In this document: positions 1-8,622 of the stretch, piece by piece
Layout: each line of letters opens with the position of its first letter
Numbering within the stretch: the stretch's first letter is position 1
DNA from: a virus
Virus record (IMG/VR): IMGVR_UViG_3300002835_000205
Location: 1-59,471 of that record
Direction: 5' to 3' (one strand)
DNA length: 59,471 bases
Made by a program: the position numbers and the translations under genes
The notes under the pieces: model-generated
The model's input: the letters and a program-made list of their open reading frames with translations, nothing else
Database searches by the model: none
Told to the model about the DNA's origin: nothing

Positions 1-261
1 GGAACAGTAGGTACACAAGGTTTCCAAGGTAATCAAGGAACAACGGGTTTACAAGGCACTACAGGAGCTCAAGGCACTCAAGGAATACAAGGAACAGTAG
101 GTACTAACGGAGCTCAAGGTTTTCAAGGTGCAACAGGAGTACAAGGAACTAACGGAACAGTAGGTACACAAGGTTTTCAAGGAAGGCAGGGCCCAACAGG
201 AATTCAAGGAACAGCAGGTACTAACGGAGTACAAGGATTTCAAGGAGCAGCAGGAATAGTT
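1..261 (+). repeat. Collagen-like Gly-X-Y coding repeat
   Basis: Twenty-nine 9-base units of the form GGN-NNN-NNN encode Gly-X-Y triplets, with larger near-duplicates such as the GTVGTQGFQG block seen twice. It is a protein-coding repeat, prone to length change by recombination or slippage. Confidence 0.9.
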
Positions 262-507
262 TCAGGAGTTAATAAAATTTTGTTTGGAGAACAGGCCACA
301 GCTACAGGGCAAGGTACAGTTACATTTGCAAGTTCCTTCTCCTCAGCTCCAAAAGTTTTTGCATCAGTTGTCTTTAATTCTTCAATACAAAATTATAACG
401 TAGTTTTTATTTTTAATATAACAACAACATCTTTTGACTTCCAATTAAAAAATATGAATAATTTTGGCACTAGCGCTGGGCCATTTAATTGGATTGCAAT
501 AAATTAA
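1..507 (+). CDS. Collagen-like tail fibre protein, C-terminal part (5' end outside window)
   Basis: The frame is open from base 1 and encodes 29 consecutive Gly-X-Y triplets (bases 1-261), rich in GTQ, GFQ, GTN and GIQ, followed by a roughly 75-residue C-terminal domain. Gly-X-Y tracts form collagen-type trimeric stalks in phage fibres. The terminal domain, with a TVTFASSFSSAPKVFA stretch and a closing FNWIAIN, looks like the small beta-sandwich (H-type-lectin-like) tip that ends many phage fibres and often binds surface glycan. The role in host recognition is inference. A start at 280 would remove the stalk and is unlikely, since the stalk is in the same frame. The true start lies upstream of the window. 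Confidence 0.85.
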   Translation, partial: GTVGTQGFQGNQGTTGLQGTTGAQGTQGIQGTVGTNGAQGFQGATGVQGTNGTVGTQGFQGRQGPTGIQGTAGTNGVQGFQGAAGIVSGVNKILFGEQATATGQGTVTFASSFSSAPKVFASVVFNSSIQNYNVVFIFNITTTSFDFQLKNMNNFGTSAGPFNWIAIN

Positions 508-513
508 ATAACA

Positions 514-849
514 ATGGAATATAAAATAAAAATACAAAAATTAGAATACATACCTACATACAATACTTACGAAAAAGTAGTTAGTAAAGTATATTGGAAT
601 TATGAAGCAACAAAAGGTACTATATCAACAGGAATTGGAGGAAGTACAGAATTAACTCCCCCCGAATCTATCTTTGTACCATTTGATGAGTTGCAAGAGA
701 ATATAGTAGTTGGATGGATAAGTGGGAGTTTAGATATTAATAATTTACAAAATGTATTAATTGAATCAATAGACAATATAGAAAATCCAAAAATAATCCA
801 ATCTAACCCACCATGGATTTTAATTCAAAGTGGAAGTTCTAATATATAA
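514..849 (+). CDS. Small virion-associated protein of T4-like marine phage type
   Basis: This 111-residue protein starts 6 bases after the fibre gene. It carries a KVVSKVYWNYEAT segment, then a PFDELQENIVVGWI segment and a PPW near the C-terminus. That order resembles a small conserved family next to fibre and structural genes in T4-like cyanophages and other marine phages, where it is usually called a virion structural protein. The biochemical role is unknown. There is no signal peptide or membrane segment. Its place between the fibre and neck genes supports a virion role; the family call is from memory of the motif pattern. Confidence 0.6.
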   Translation: MEYKIKIQKLEYIPTYNTYEKVVSKVYWNYEATKGTISTGIGGSTELTPPESIFVPFDELQENIVVGWISGSLDINNLQNVLIESIDNIENPKIIQSNPPWILIQSGSSNI

Positions 850-940
850 GATAAAAATTTTGGGAAAGAAGACCCTACAAAAATAATAAGTAAATAAACA
901 ATTAAATAATATAAAAACAAAGTATTTACTATATAGCGTA

Positions 941-951
941 TATATTTATAG
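941..951 (+). promoter_or_regulatory. Candidate late promoter box TATATTTATAG
   Basis: TATATTTATAG lies 41 bases before the ATG at 993, in a 143-base AT-rich gap. The same box recurs before several structural and lysis genes (see the finding on this motif). Role inferred from recurrence and position. Confidence 0.5.
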
Positions 952-992
952 ATGATAAAGAAACATATTAATAAACTAAAAAATCAAAAAAA

Positions 993-1343
993 ATGTCTTT
1001 AGGTATTGAAAAATTAAAACCTGCAATTCAACATTTAGCTCAATTGATTTCTTCATCTACTAAAGTAGATGTGAATGGAAACGGTATAGTTGATACTTCT
1101 GAAATTTTCGGTATTGTACAAGTATTAGTATTCAAAGTGATTGCTATTTACGGAACATTACCTGATGCTTTAGCAGAATTAAAGGATGTTGACTCTGTAG
1201 AGAGAGCTGAGTTAGTAAAGGTATTCAATGAAAACTTCGATTTATCAGATGATGTAGTTGAAAGTTTATTAGAGGAGTGGTTTGTATTAATTGACCAAGT
1301 TATTACACTATCTTCAAAAACAGTAACTAAATTCTCAAAGTAA
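993..1343 (+). CDS. Small protein with an EF-hand-like loop, monocistronic
   Basis: A 116-residue protein of unknown function. Residues about 26-37 read DVNGNGIVDTSE, a textbook 12-residue calcium loop with acidic or amide residues at positions 1, 3, 5, 9 and 12 and Gly at 6. It is followed by a hydrophobic helix and an acidic helical C-terminus. Similar short helical proteins with an embedded DxNxDG-type loop occur near structural genes in other large phages, without assigned function. It is unusually well isolated, with its own late-type promoter box upstream and a strong intrinsic terminator downstream, suggesting high late expression. Calcium binding is inference from the loop alone. Confidence 0.75.
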   Translation: MSLGIEKLKPAIQHLAQLISSSTKVDVNGNGIVDTSEIFGIVQVLVFKVIAIYGTLPDALAELKDVDSVERAELVKVFNENFDLSDDVVESLLEEWFVLIDQVITLSSKTVTKFSK

Positions 1344-1382
1344 TCGTAAAGTAAGCAACTGAGAAGAAAACTAGATTAAGAG

Positions 1383-1407
1383 AACCCCATCTATGATGGG
1401 GTTTTTT
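1383..1407 (+). terminator. Rho-independent terminator after the EF-hand-like gene
   Basis: A perfect 8-bp stem, AACCCCAT (1383-1390) and ATGGGGTT (1396-1403), closes a 5-base loop and runs into a T tract ending at 1407. It is one of only two GC-strong terminators seen in the window. Confidence 0.9.
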
Positions 1408-1419
1408 ATTATAATATAA

Positions 1420-1430
1420 TATATTTATAG
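1420..1430 (+). promoter_or_regulatory. Candidate late promoter box TATATTTATAG
   Basis: An exact second copy of TATATTTATAG, 13 bases past the terminator and 42 bases before the ATG at 1473. The terminator-promoter pairing strongly suggests that the structural operon restarts here. Confidence 0.6.
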
Positions 1431-1472
1431 TAAGAATTGGTATTAGGTAATAGTAAATAAAGTAAGGAAAAG

Positions 1473-2630
1473 ATGGCAAACATCCCTATTTGGCCGGGTT
1501 CGGCATCATTCTTTCAAGGAGACACTCCCTATGGAACATATGATAATGAATATGCATTTCAGCAAGATGCAGACATGATTGCAGATTGGTGTGCAAGGAG
1601 ATTAGGCTACCCTATAGTGGATGTAGAATTACAACAATCAAACTTTTTTGCAGCATTTGAGGAGGCAGTAACTGAATATGGTTCTCAAGTAAATACTTAT
1701 GTCAGTAGAGATAACTTACTATATTTATTGGGAGTAAATACAGGTTCTCAAAGTTTAACTCAAGAGTATGTAGATGCTAACAATTCTTCAATATTCAAGT
1801 TATCAGAGCATTACGGAACACCTGTAGGTGTAGGAGGAAATGTTACATATTTTACAGGTAGTTTACAAATACGGCAAGATAAACAAACATATGATTTATC
1901 TAAGGATACCTCAATTGCACTAGAATCAGGTTCATTTATCAATGGTAATTACACAATAAGAAAAATACATCATTATCCAATACCTGCATTAGTAAGGTAT
2001 CAAGACCCATACGGAGGTTCAGGATTAGGTACACAAGGATTAATAAATGGTTTTGAACTAGGAGGTTATACGGCTGCTGCAAGTTTCATGCTATATCCTT
2101 TAAATGCTGATTTACTTAGAGTGCAAGGAATAGAATTTAATGATTTAATTAGAAAGAGTGCATATAGTTTTCGTTTAGTAAATAATAGATTAACTATATT
2201 CCCAATACCTTTACGAGATACTACACTACACTTTGAGTATACTTTAAATAATATGGAAAGTAATCCATTAAAACGGGGGAGAGGACGCATAAGCGATTAC
2301 TCAAATGTACCATATAGTAACATGGTATACTCACGTATAAATGCAATGGGAAAACAATGGATAAAAAAATATACACTAGCACTATCTAAAGAGATGTTAG
2401 GATATGTAAGAAGTAAATATAGTTCTATACCTATACCTGAATCAGATATTACATTAAATGGTGATGCATTACTAAGTGCAGCAGAAGCAGAAAAAACATC
2501 ATTAATTGAAGAGTTAAAAGAAATTCTAGACCAATTCTCAAGACAGAATTTACTAGAAAGAAAAGCAGCTGAATCAGAAGCATTGCAAGTTGAAATGAGT
2601 AGAGTACCCTTAAGATTTTATATAGGATGA
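1473..2630 (+). CDS. Neck/head-completion-type virion structural protein
   Basis: A 385-residue soluble protein opening the neck-tail gene run. The N-terminal region has a PIVDVELQQSNFFAAFEEAV stretch, where an acidic residue-rich helix follows a conserved beta strand. This resembles the N-terminus of proteins annotated as neck or head-tail connector proteins in T4-like phages of marine bacteria. Position supports that: it precedes two connector-sized proteins and the sheath. The C-terminus is a charged helix. The exact T4 counterpart (gp13 or gp14) cannot be fixed from sequence reading alone. Start chosen at the first ATG after the promoter, with an A-rich leader and no Shine-Dalgarno. Confidence 0.6.
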   Translation: MANIPIWPGSASFFQGDTPYGTYDNEYAFQQDADMIADWCARRLGYPIVDVELQQSNFFAAFEEAVTEYGSQVNTYVSRDNLLYLLGVNTGSQSLTQEYVDANNSSIFKLSEHYGTPVGVGGNVTYFTGSLQIRQDKQTYDLSKDTSIALESGSFINGNYTIRKIHHYPIPALVRYQDPYGGSGLGTQGLINGFELGGYTAAASFMLYPLNADLLRVQGIEFNDLIRKSAYSFRLVNNRLTIFPIPLRDTTLHFEYTLNNMESNPLKRGRGRISDYSNVPYSNMVYSRINAMGKQWIKKYTLALSKEMLGYVRSKYSSIPIPESDITLNGDALLSAAEAEKTSLIEELKEILDQFSRQNLLERKAAESEALQVEMSRVPLRFYIG

Positions 2631-3844
2631 TAAAATTATTAGATATATTAAAAGAAGTTGATTATTCATTACATGTGAATAGATATGATGAATTTGACGT
2701 AGATAAGTTAGAAAAATATGGGGGAGGTACAGATGCTCTAATTATGATGAATGGTAGAGGTACAGGACATTTCGGTTCAGGAACTTATCTATCTACATAC
2801 AAACAGGAGTGGACAAATTTTAATTTAGATTCTCAAAACATAAGAGATGTTTTAGATAAAAATTACGGAAAACCTCTTATACAAGTAAGTTCTGAAATAT
2901 ATGCTATAGATTTAGATAGATACAATTTATATAGACCTAAAAATGAAGAACATGCAGAAATTCTATTTCAATTGTTAAAAACTATTAATGATTTATTTTT
3001 TATATATTCAAGAGAGACAAAACAAAGAAGAAGTGTCAAACAACATTTAACAGATATATTAGATAGTTGTAGAAAGTTAGATTTAAAGTTTACTAAAGAA
3101 TTTGTAAAAAAGGTAAGGTATGAAGTTATGCCAAATTATTCGGATAATTGGAAAGGAGGTGCTAATCTAAAATATAGAGCGAGTATATCTACTATGTTTA
3201 TGGAAGATAATGGTTGGAATGGAGTTAACGTAAATGGAATACCTGTGTATGATAGTACGCTTCATGGTTCTGTAATTTATGATATGAAAAATGTGGTAGA
3301 TGCTCCTAAGCAAACTCCAAACTACTATAAAGATACTTACTCAATGCGTCCTAAAAATTTAAAAGATATAATAACTAAAGCAAATAAATTTAGTTTTGGA
3401 AGGTCTCATATAATTAATTTATCAAACTCAGAAATAAATAGATTATTGAAAATGATTGACTATTATATAATTTCATATTATGACTACAATTCTGATTTTA
3501 AAAGTATGCAAGAAGAAGGTAATATAGATTTACCACAAGTAAAGCATGTAAAAAAAGTATATCCTAACATATTATTTAATAAAATAAAAGATTTAGATTT
3601 TGAAAATAAAGAAATTAGTGACGAAATATATGGATTTTTAATTATGTATTTAGATAAAAATCCAAATGATTATGATAAAAAATATTTGAAGTATTTGAGT
3701 AAAAATTATTATCGTAATAGAAGAGTCTTTATTCCAAAAAATGGGAAAGATGTATTAAATAATTATTTAGAAAGTTTAGATTATGAATCTTTAGATGAGA
3801 ATGAAAAATTTTATTATGATGAGTTAAAAGACGATATACAATAA
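2627..3844 (+). CDS. ADP-ribosyltransferase-like protein with short N-terminal leader
   Basis: A 405-residue protein joined to the preceding gene by an ATGA overlap. The leader MIKLLDILKEVD ends in an L-K-E motif of the type cut by T4 prohead protease. Then come GRGTGHFGSGTYLS (about residues 44-57) and, further on, NGWNGVNVNG and GSVIYDM. The order resembles ART-fold proteins in which a GSGTY-like segment is followed by a GxxGV...GSVIYD strand pair. The C-terminal third is helical, lysine-rich and of unknown function. In T4, the ART Alt is packaged and injected; a similar role here is inference. It interrupts an otherwise structural gene run. Assignment to ART is tentative. Confidence 0.55.
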   Translation: MIKLLDILKEVDYSLHVNRYDEFDVDKLEKYGGGTDALIMMNGRGTGHFGSGTYLSTYKQEWTNFNLDSQNIRDVLDKNYGKPLIQVSSEIYAIDLDRYNLYRPKNEEHAEILFQLLKTINDLFFIYSRETKQRRSVKQHLTDILDSCRKLDLKFTKEFVKKVRYEVMPNYSDNWKGGANLKYRASISTMFMEDNGWNGVNVNGIPVYDSTLHGSVIYDMKNVVDAPKQTPNYYKDTYSMRPKNLKDIITKANKFSFGRSHIINLSNSEINRLLKMIDYYIISYYDYNSDFKSMQEEGNIDLPQVKHVKKVYPNILFNKIKDLDFENKEISDEIYGFLIMYLDKNPNDYDKKYLKYLSKNYYRNRRVFIPKNGKDVLNNYLESLDYESLDENEKFYYDELKDDIQ

Positions 3845-3853
3845 TATAATATT

Positions 3854-4387
3854 ATGGCACTATTCGGAGGTTCAAGAGATGTAAGTTTAATAAGAAGATT
3901 GAATAGAGAATTAATCAACTCTATAATCAATACTGAAGTCATAGTATATAAGATAGCTACGCAGTATACCAAAATAAATATATATGGTGAATCTTCCAAA
4001 AAAATATTTTTTAATCCAATGAGGGTTAATTCTCTAATAACAAGAGAAGAAAAAGATTATGACGGTGATGAATTAACTACATATATTAGAAATATATCAT
4101 TTTCATTTCTTAGAGATGATTTAAAAGATTTAAATCTTGTAATACAAGAAGGTGATATAATTAAATGGGATTCTGAATACTACGAATTAAATTACGTAGG
4201 TTCAAATCAATTATGGACAGGACGAAATCCTGATACATTACTAGCAACTGTAGAAGATGGAAGAGATGCATTTGGTTATAATGTAAGTATTATTGCAAGA
4301 GGTATGAAAATAACAGCAGACCGCTTAGGAATTGAAAATGTAATGACTCCGAGAAATAGCATATATGATTTACCAAATAGAATATAA
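3854..4387 (+). CDS. Head-tail connector/neck-type structural protein
   Basis: A 177-residue protein starting MALFGG, with an N-terminal helix (VSLIRRLNRELINSIINTE) followed by a beta-rich domain containing NIYGESSKKIF and EGDIIKWDSEYYE. This arrangement is typical of small neck or tail-completion proteins in marine contractile-tailed phages. It lies between the ART-like gene and another structural protein and is followed without gap by that gene (TAATG overlap). No enzymatic motif is seen. Function is assigned from position and general resemblance. Confidence 0.5.
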   Translation: MALFGGSRDVSLIRRLNRELINSIINTEVIVYKIATQYTKINIYGESSKKIFFNPMRVNSLITREEKDYDGDELTTYIRNISFSFLRDDLKDLNLVIQEGDIIKWDSEYYELNYVGSNQLWTGRNPDTLLATVEDGRDAFGYNVSIIARGMKITADRLGIENVMTPRNSIYDLPNRI

Positions 4388-5196
4388 TGGCAGAAAATCC
4401 TAATATATCATTGACAGGTGTTGACCCACCATTTAACAGAGCGTATGAAACGAGGAGGGATAATGACACCTTTAGAACTCCTGCCATAACATTATATGAT
4501 GTTGATTATGCAGTTATGCATTATTTAAAGAACACAATAAATGCTCAAGTTGAACAGAATGATTCAATGATTGATGTTCCCATAGTTTATGCATCTGCCG
4601 AAATTTGGAATCAAATACAGGCAAGAGGATACATGAGGGATAAACAAGGGAAGATACTAGCTCCATACGGAACTATTAGAAGAATATCGATGTCTGAGGA
4701 TGAAAGATTTAAAAAATTAGATGTTAACTATGGTTCTGCTACGATATCTATAAATCCAAAACAAAGGAATTTTGAAAATATCAGAGACCAACATGCAACA
4801 TTATCTAATTCTAAATTTTCTGATGAGTATTACATATCAGTATTACCTGAGTTTTATATAATTGAATATGAACTAATATTATTTAGTTATTATATAGAGC
4901 AAATGAATTCGATAGTTCAAGATATAATTCCAACAAGTAATTTTAGTTGGGGAGATTCATTTAAATTTAAGACAAGAGTTGGAGATATAAATTTTGATAC
5001 TATAAACCCAACAACTACAGAAAGACTAGTGAAGGCTACTACATCATTGACGGTGGATGCAAGATTACAATCTGAATTTGAATTAAGAAAATCAACAATA
5101 CAGAAGGCATATACGACTAAAAGAATTGTGTTTAGAACGGAACAATCATCATTTGATATAAATGCTGTTGATAGATTCCCAAATGAACAGGAGTGA
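4387..5196 (+). CDS. Virion structural protein upstream of the tail sheath
   Basis: A 269-residue protein whose start overlaps the previous stop by one base. Its central part has PIVYASAEIWNQIQARGYMRDKQGK followed by a beta-rich region. The signature (apparent substrate-free 'VxYASAExW...GYxRDxxGK') is shared by structural proteins placed just before the sheath in T4-like phages of marine bacteria. It probably belongs to the neck or tail terminator complex. No signal peptide, membrane segment or catalytic motif was seen. Confidence 0.55.
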   Translation: MAENPNISLTGVDPPFNRAYETRRDNDTFRTPAITLYDVDYAVMHYLKNTINAQVEQNDSMIDVPIVYASAEIWNQIQARGYMRDKQGKILAPYGTIRRISMSEDERFKKLDVNYGSATISINPKQRNFENIRDQHATLSNSKFSDEYYISVLPEFYIIEYELILFSYYIEQMNSIVQDIIPTSNFSWGDSFKFKTRVGDINFDTINPTTTERLVKATTSLTVDARLQSEFELRKSTIQKAYTTKRIVFRTEQSSFDINAVDRFPNEQE

Positions 5197-5220
5197 TATA
5201 ATTTTGAAAAATTTAAGTAC

Positions 5221-5233
5221 TATTTATATTTAG
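5221..5233 (+). promoter_or_regulatory. Candidate late promoter before the sheath gene
   Basis: TATTTATATTTAG lies 31 bases before the sheath ATG. It contains TATTTATA and a shortened TATATTTAG and stands in the only sizable gap (68 bases) of this gene run, as expected for a promoter for the abundant sheath protein. Confidence 0.4.
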
Positions 5234-5264
5234 AAAACAATTATTAAATTCAATAAGATAAAAA

Positions 5265-7157
5265 ATGGCTAACGAAAGATTTGTAAGTCCGGGTGTATTC
5301 ACGAGAGAACAAGACCTAAGTTTCCTTCCTCAAGAGATACAATCAATTGGAGCAGCAGTGATTGGCCCTACCCTATACGGCCCTGCTTTTAGACCTACCA
5401 CAATATCAAATTATTCTGAATACCTTAGAGCATTCGGTAATAGTTTTATTAGTGGTTCAGGAGCTTTTGCACAAGAATTCAAATTTTTGACAAACTATAC
5501 TGCACAAGAGTATTTAAGATACGGTGATAATCTAACAGTTGTTAGAATCATAAATAGTAATGCAACTATAGCCAAAACTAATGTAGTTAGTTCGGGTTCA
5601 TATAAGGCATTCTTAAACAGTGGTAAGACCAAAACTAATCTAACAGCATCACATTTTAATCAGGCATCTGCTTCATTTAAAATTCATTTAATGTCAGAAG
5701 GTTTATATGGTAATAGTGGTACTAATATTGCATCTAATAATGGTATTGAAGACCCATCTACAACTCAAGCATTAGGATTACTATCATCAACTTATGGTAC
5801 AAGATATAATTTTAGATGGGAAGTAAACAATGTTAATGTTAGAAGAGGTACATTTAACTTAACACTCAGAAGAGGTGATGACAGAACAGGTAGAAAAGTT
5901 GTTATTGAACAATTTAGTAATGTGTCACTAGACCCAAATGATGCGGGATATTTACCAAGAGTTGTTGGAGACCAAGTATATACTTTAAGAGGTACAGGAA
6001 CAGGAAGACCTTATCTTCAATTATCAGGTTCATATCCAAATCGTTCAAGATACATTAGAGTTGAGATTCTGAAGAATACATTAAACTATTTGAATGAAGC
6101 AGGTGGTATTAGAAGTGGTGCATTATCTGCATCCCTACCCGCTGCTGTATCAGGAACTTTCGGATTTGGAAGTGATGGATATGTTCAACATCCAAGAGCT
6201 TTTTATGATAGCATTGTAGCAAGTAATACTCAAGGATTTAATTTAGCTCAAGGAGCAGCAGGAATTAGTGGTTCTACGGCTTATTATGATGCAATTGATA
6301 TCTTGTCGAATGCTGATGAATATGATATTAACACTCTCTACATTCCCGGTTTACTACAAGAGGCAGGAGGAAAACACAGTGATATCATCACACATGCCAT
6401 CGCAATGTGCGAAGAAAGAGGTGATGTCTTCCTAGTAGTTGACCCAACTAAGTATGGTGATTCTATTGGACAAGCTCAATTAGCAGGTGAAGCAAGAAAT
6501 TCTAACTTTGCAGCAATGTATTATCCATGGCTACAAGTTGCAGACCCTGACCTTAACAGAAACGTATGGCTACCACCATCTTGCTTAGTAGCAGGTGTGA
6601 TATCGTTTAACGATTATGTTAGTTTCCCATGGTTTGCTCCTGCGGGTTTGAATAGAGGTGGAATTGAAATTGCAGTACAAGCTGAGACTAAATTATCTAC
6701 CTCAATGAGAGATGATTTATATGCAAGTAATATAAATCCGATAGCTACATACCCAAGAGAAGGTGTTGTAGTTTGGGGTCAAAAGACACTACAGAAAAAA
6801 CGTTCAGCATTAGATAGAATTAACGTTAGACGTTTACTTATAGCAGCTAAAAAGTTTGTTGCATCAACATCAAGATACTTAGTATTTGAACAAAATACAG
6901 TACAAACAAGAAAAAGATTTGTTGATATTGTTACACCTTATTTCCAAGATGTAAGACAGAAGCAAGGATTATTCGATTTTAGAGTAGTAATGGATGAAAC
7001 AAATAATACTGCGGAGGTTATTGATAGGAATGAATTGAGAGGTGCAATATATTTGAAGCCAACAAGAACTGCGGAATTCGTTATTATTGATTTCTTTGTA
7101 CTACCAACAGGAGCTGTATTCCCAAGTGATTCTCCTGAAGGAATAGGCAATGATTAA
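5265..7157 (+). CDS. Contractile tail sheath protein (T4 gp18-like)
   Basis: A 630-residue protein starting MANERFVSPGVFTREQDLS, the usual 'SPGV...E.D.S' opening of phage sheath proteins, followed by GAAVIGPTLYGPAFRPTTI. The C-terminal part has QNTVQTRKRFVDIVTPYF and ends with strands (AIYLKPTRTAEFVIIDFFVL) that match the conserved sheath C-terminal domain. The sheath polymerises around the tube and contracts to drive it through the envelope. It is followed directly by the tube gene, the standard order. Length is close to that of T4 gp18 (659). Confidence 0.95.
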   Translation: MANERFVSPGVFTREQDLSFLPQEIQSIGAAVIGPTLYGPAFRPTTISNYSEYLRAFGNSFISGSGAFAQEFKFLTNYTAQEYLRYGDNLTVVRIINSNATIAKTNVVSSGSYKAFLNSGKTKTNLTASHFNQASASFKIHLMSEGLYGNSGTNIASNNGIEDPSTTQALGLLSSTYGTRYNFRWEVNNVNVRRGTFNLTLRRGDDRTGRKVVIEQFSNVSLDPNDAGYLPRVVGDQVYTLRGTGTGRPYLQLSGSYPNRSRYIRVEILKNTLNYLNEAGGIRSGALSASLPAAVSGTFGFGSDGYVQHPRAFYDSIVASNTQGFNLAQGAAGISGSTAYYDAIDILSNADEYDINTLYIPGLLQEAGGKHSDIITHAIAMCEERGDVFLVVDPTKYGDSIGQAQLAGEARNSNFAAMYYPWLQVADPDLNRNVWLPPSCLVAGVISFNDYVSFPWFAPAGLNRGGIEIAVQAETKLSTSMRDDLYASNINPIATYPREGVVVWGQKTLQKKRSALDRINVRRLLIAAKKFVASTSRYLVFEQNTVQTRKRFVDIVTPYFQDVRQKQGLFDFRVVMDETNNTAEVIDRNELRGAIYLKPTRTAEFVIIDFFVLPTGAVFPSDSPEGIGND

Positions 7158-7172
7158 AAAAATAATTAACAC

Positions 7173-7182
7173 TATATTTATA
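7173..7182 (+). promoter_or_regulatory. Candidate late promoter box TATATTTATA before tail tube
   Basis: TATATTTATA sits in the 40-base gap between sheath and tube, with the ATG 16 bases past the box, so any transcript would have a very short leader. Identified by its match to the recurring box. Confidence 0.4.
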
Positions 7183-7197
7183 TAAAACAAAATAACC

Positions 7198-7725
7198 ATG
7201 TCAGCACAATATCGTAATAATTTTCAGTTTGTCGATATGAAGCAGCAAAATCGCTTCATAATGAGCATACAGTCCTATTATGAAGCGGGAGAGCAATCAT
7301 ATTTAATCAAGACTACGGATATACCATCTATAGAAAATAATCCTGTAGCTGTCGACACCATCAACTCTGAATTCAAAATTAAGGGTAAATCAAGATGGCA
7401 AGATATTTCAGTAACTTTCTATGACCCTTATGAGTCTTTAACAGCACGTAAAAGTGGTGCTGCTGTTGCTCATAGTTGGTTGAATGATGACCATCACAAT
7501 TCAAGAACAGATGTAGATGAGTACATGTCAACTTATAAGAAGAAGATAACATTATACTATGTTCCACCTCAAGGAGATATTAACGGTCTCACAGGTGCTT
7601 ATTGGGAATTGAATGGTGCATTTTTTGCGAATATCAATTGGGGTAGTTTTGATGTATCTTCAGATGATTTAGTAGCTGTTGAAGCTACAATATCTTATGA
7701 TTGGGCAGAATTCTTTGCATCATAA
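7198..7725 (+). CDS. Tail tube protein (T4 gp19-like)
   Basis: A 175-residue, beta-rich protein directly after the sheath. It has the tube-family pattern: an N-terminal NRFIMSIQ strand, a central KIKGKSRWQDISVTFYDPY segment and a C-terminal VEATISYDWAEF strand. It forms the hexameric inner tube that carries DNA through the sheath. Length is close to T4 gp19 (163). No anomalies. Confidence 0.92.
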   Translation: MSAQYRNNFQFVDMKQQNRFIMSIQSYYEAGEQSYLIKTTDIPSIENNPVAVDTINSEFKIKGKSRWQDISVTFYDPYESLTARKSGAAVAHSWLNDDHHNSRTDVDEYMSTYKKKITLYYVPPQGDINGLTGAYWELNGAFFANINWGSFDVSSDDLVAVEATISYDWAEFFAS

Positions 7726-7773
7726 ACAAAACAATTAGTCTTAAAAAATAGTTATTAATAAAAAGTTTTAAAT

Positions 7774-8622
7774 ATGAATTTAGATACAAGTTATCCAAAG
7801 AAAGATGTTACTTCCGAAACGGAAAGTTCTATCGTAACTCAAGGAGACAAAGAAACTGTAGGGTATAGAATACCTACAGAAATTATAGACCTACCATCAA
7901 GAGGACTACTTTACCCAAAAGATAGTCCTCTTCATAGTGGGACTGTAGAGATTAAATATATGACTGCAAAGGAGGAGGATATCCTAACTACAGAGTCTTA
8001 TATTAAAAAAGGAATCGTAATCGATAAATTCTTAGAATCATTAATAGTCACTGAAGGTATACGACTAGATGATTTACTAGTTGGTGACATCGATGCTATT
8101 ACGGTTGCTGCTAGAATATTCGGATACGGTAGTGAATATGATGTTCATATTGAAACTCCATCAGGAAAGAAGCAGAGAGAAATTATTGATTTATCTGAAA
8201 TAAGTTTAAAATACTTAGATGACCAATTTGTAGACACTGTTGGATTAAATGAATTTAAGTATGAACTTCCATCATCTAAGGTTAATATCACCTTTAAGAT
8301 GTTGAAACAACTTGACCAAAAAAAGTTGCAAGAAGACATAGAAAAGAATAAAAAAATATTTAACGGACTATCAAAAATATCTTCAACACAATTGAAACAT
8401 TATATATTATCAGTAGATGGTAATTATGATGCTAAGTATGTTAGAGATTTTGTGGATAAGAACATATTAGCATCTGATGCGAGAGCTTTGAGAAAATATA
8501 TTGAAGAAGTTCAGCCCGGTATAAATCTGTCAGTGGAGGTGGCAGATAAAGAAACAGGGGAGACCTTTCGCATTAATGCTCCCATCGGGGTACAGTTTTT
8601 TTGGCCTGACATTAAGTCATAA
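7774..8622 (+). CDS. T4 gp26-like baseplate/tail-assembly protein
   Basis: A 282-residue protein with DLPSRGLLYPKDSPLHSGTVEIKYMTAKEEDIL (residues about 35-70), the signature of the T4 gp26-type baseplate family, then VARIFGYGSEYD-like segments. It lies between the tube and tape-measure genes, the place occupied in other tailed phages by tail-assembly chaperones. Its final codons overlap a second small frame by 47 bases and contain a run of seven T (8596-8602), allowing a possible +1 frameshift fusion to that frame. The N-terminal 30 residues are Ser/Thr/Glu-rich and probably disordered. Confidence 0.8.
   Translation: MNLDTSYPKKDVTSETESSIVTQGDKETVGYRIPTEIIDLPSRGLLYPKDSPLHSGTVEIKYMTAKEEDILTTESYIKKGIVIDKFLESLIVTEGIRLDDLLVGDIDAITVAARIFGYGSEYDVHIETPSGKKQREIIDLSEISLKYLDDQFVDTVGLNEFKYELPSSKVNITFKMLKQLDQKKLQEDIEKNKKIFNGLSKISSTQLKHYILSVDGNYDAKYVRDFVDKNILASDARALRKYIEEVQPGINLSVEVADKETGETFRINAPIGVQFFWPDIKS

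Noticed and set aside
1-261. Short repeats at the start as a possible CRISPR array or minisatellite
   Set aside because: The periodicity is 9 bases in frame and encodes Gly-X-Y; there are no spacers of uniform length between palindromic repeats.
2066-2290. Short - strand frames scattered through the structural and replication genes
   Set aside because: All are covered by better + strand genes, lack motifs and have no promoter or gene neighbours on the - strand.
8590-8610. Classical -1 slippery heptamer before the tape measure
   Set aside because: The zero-frame phase is TTT-TTT-T, not X-XXY-YYZ, and the conserved downstream frame is +1, so only a +1 (or -2) shift fits.
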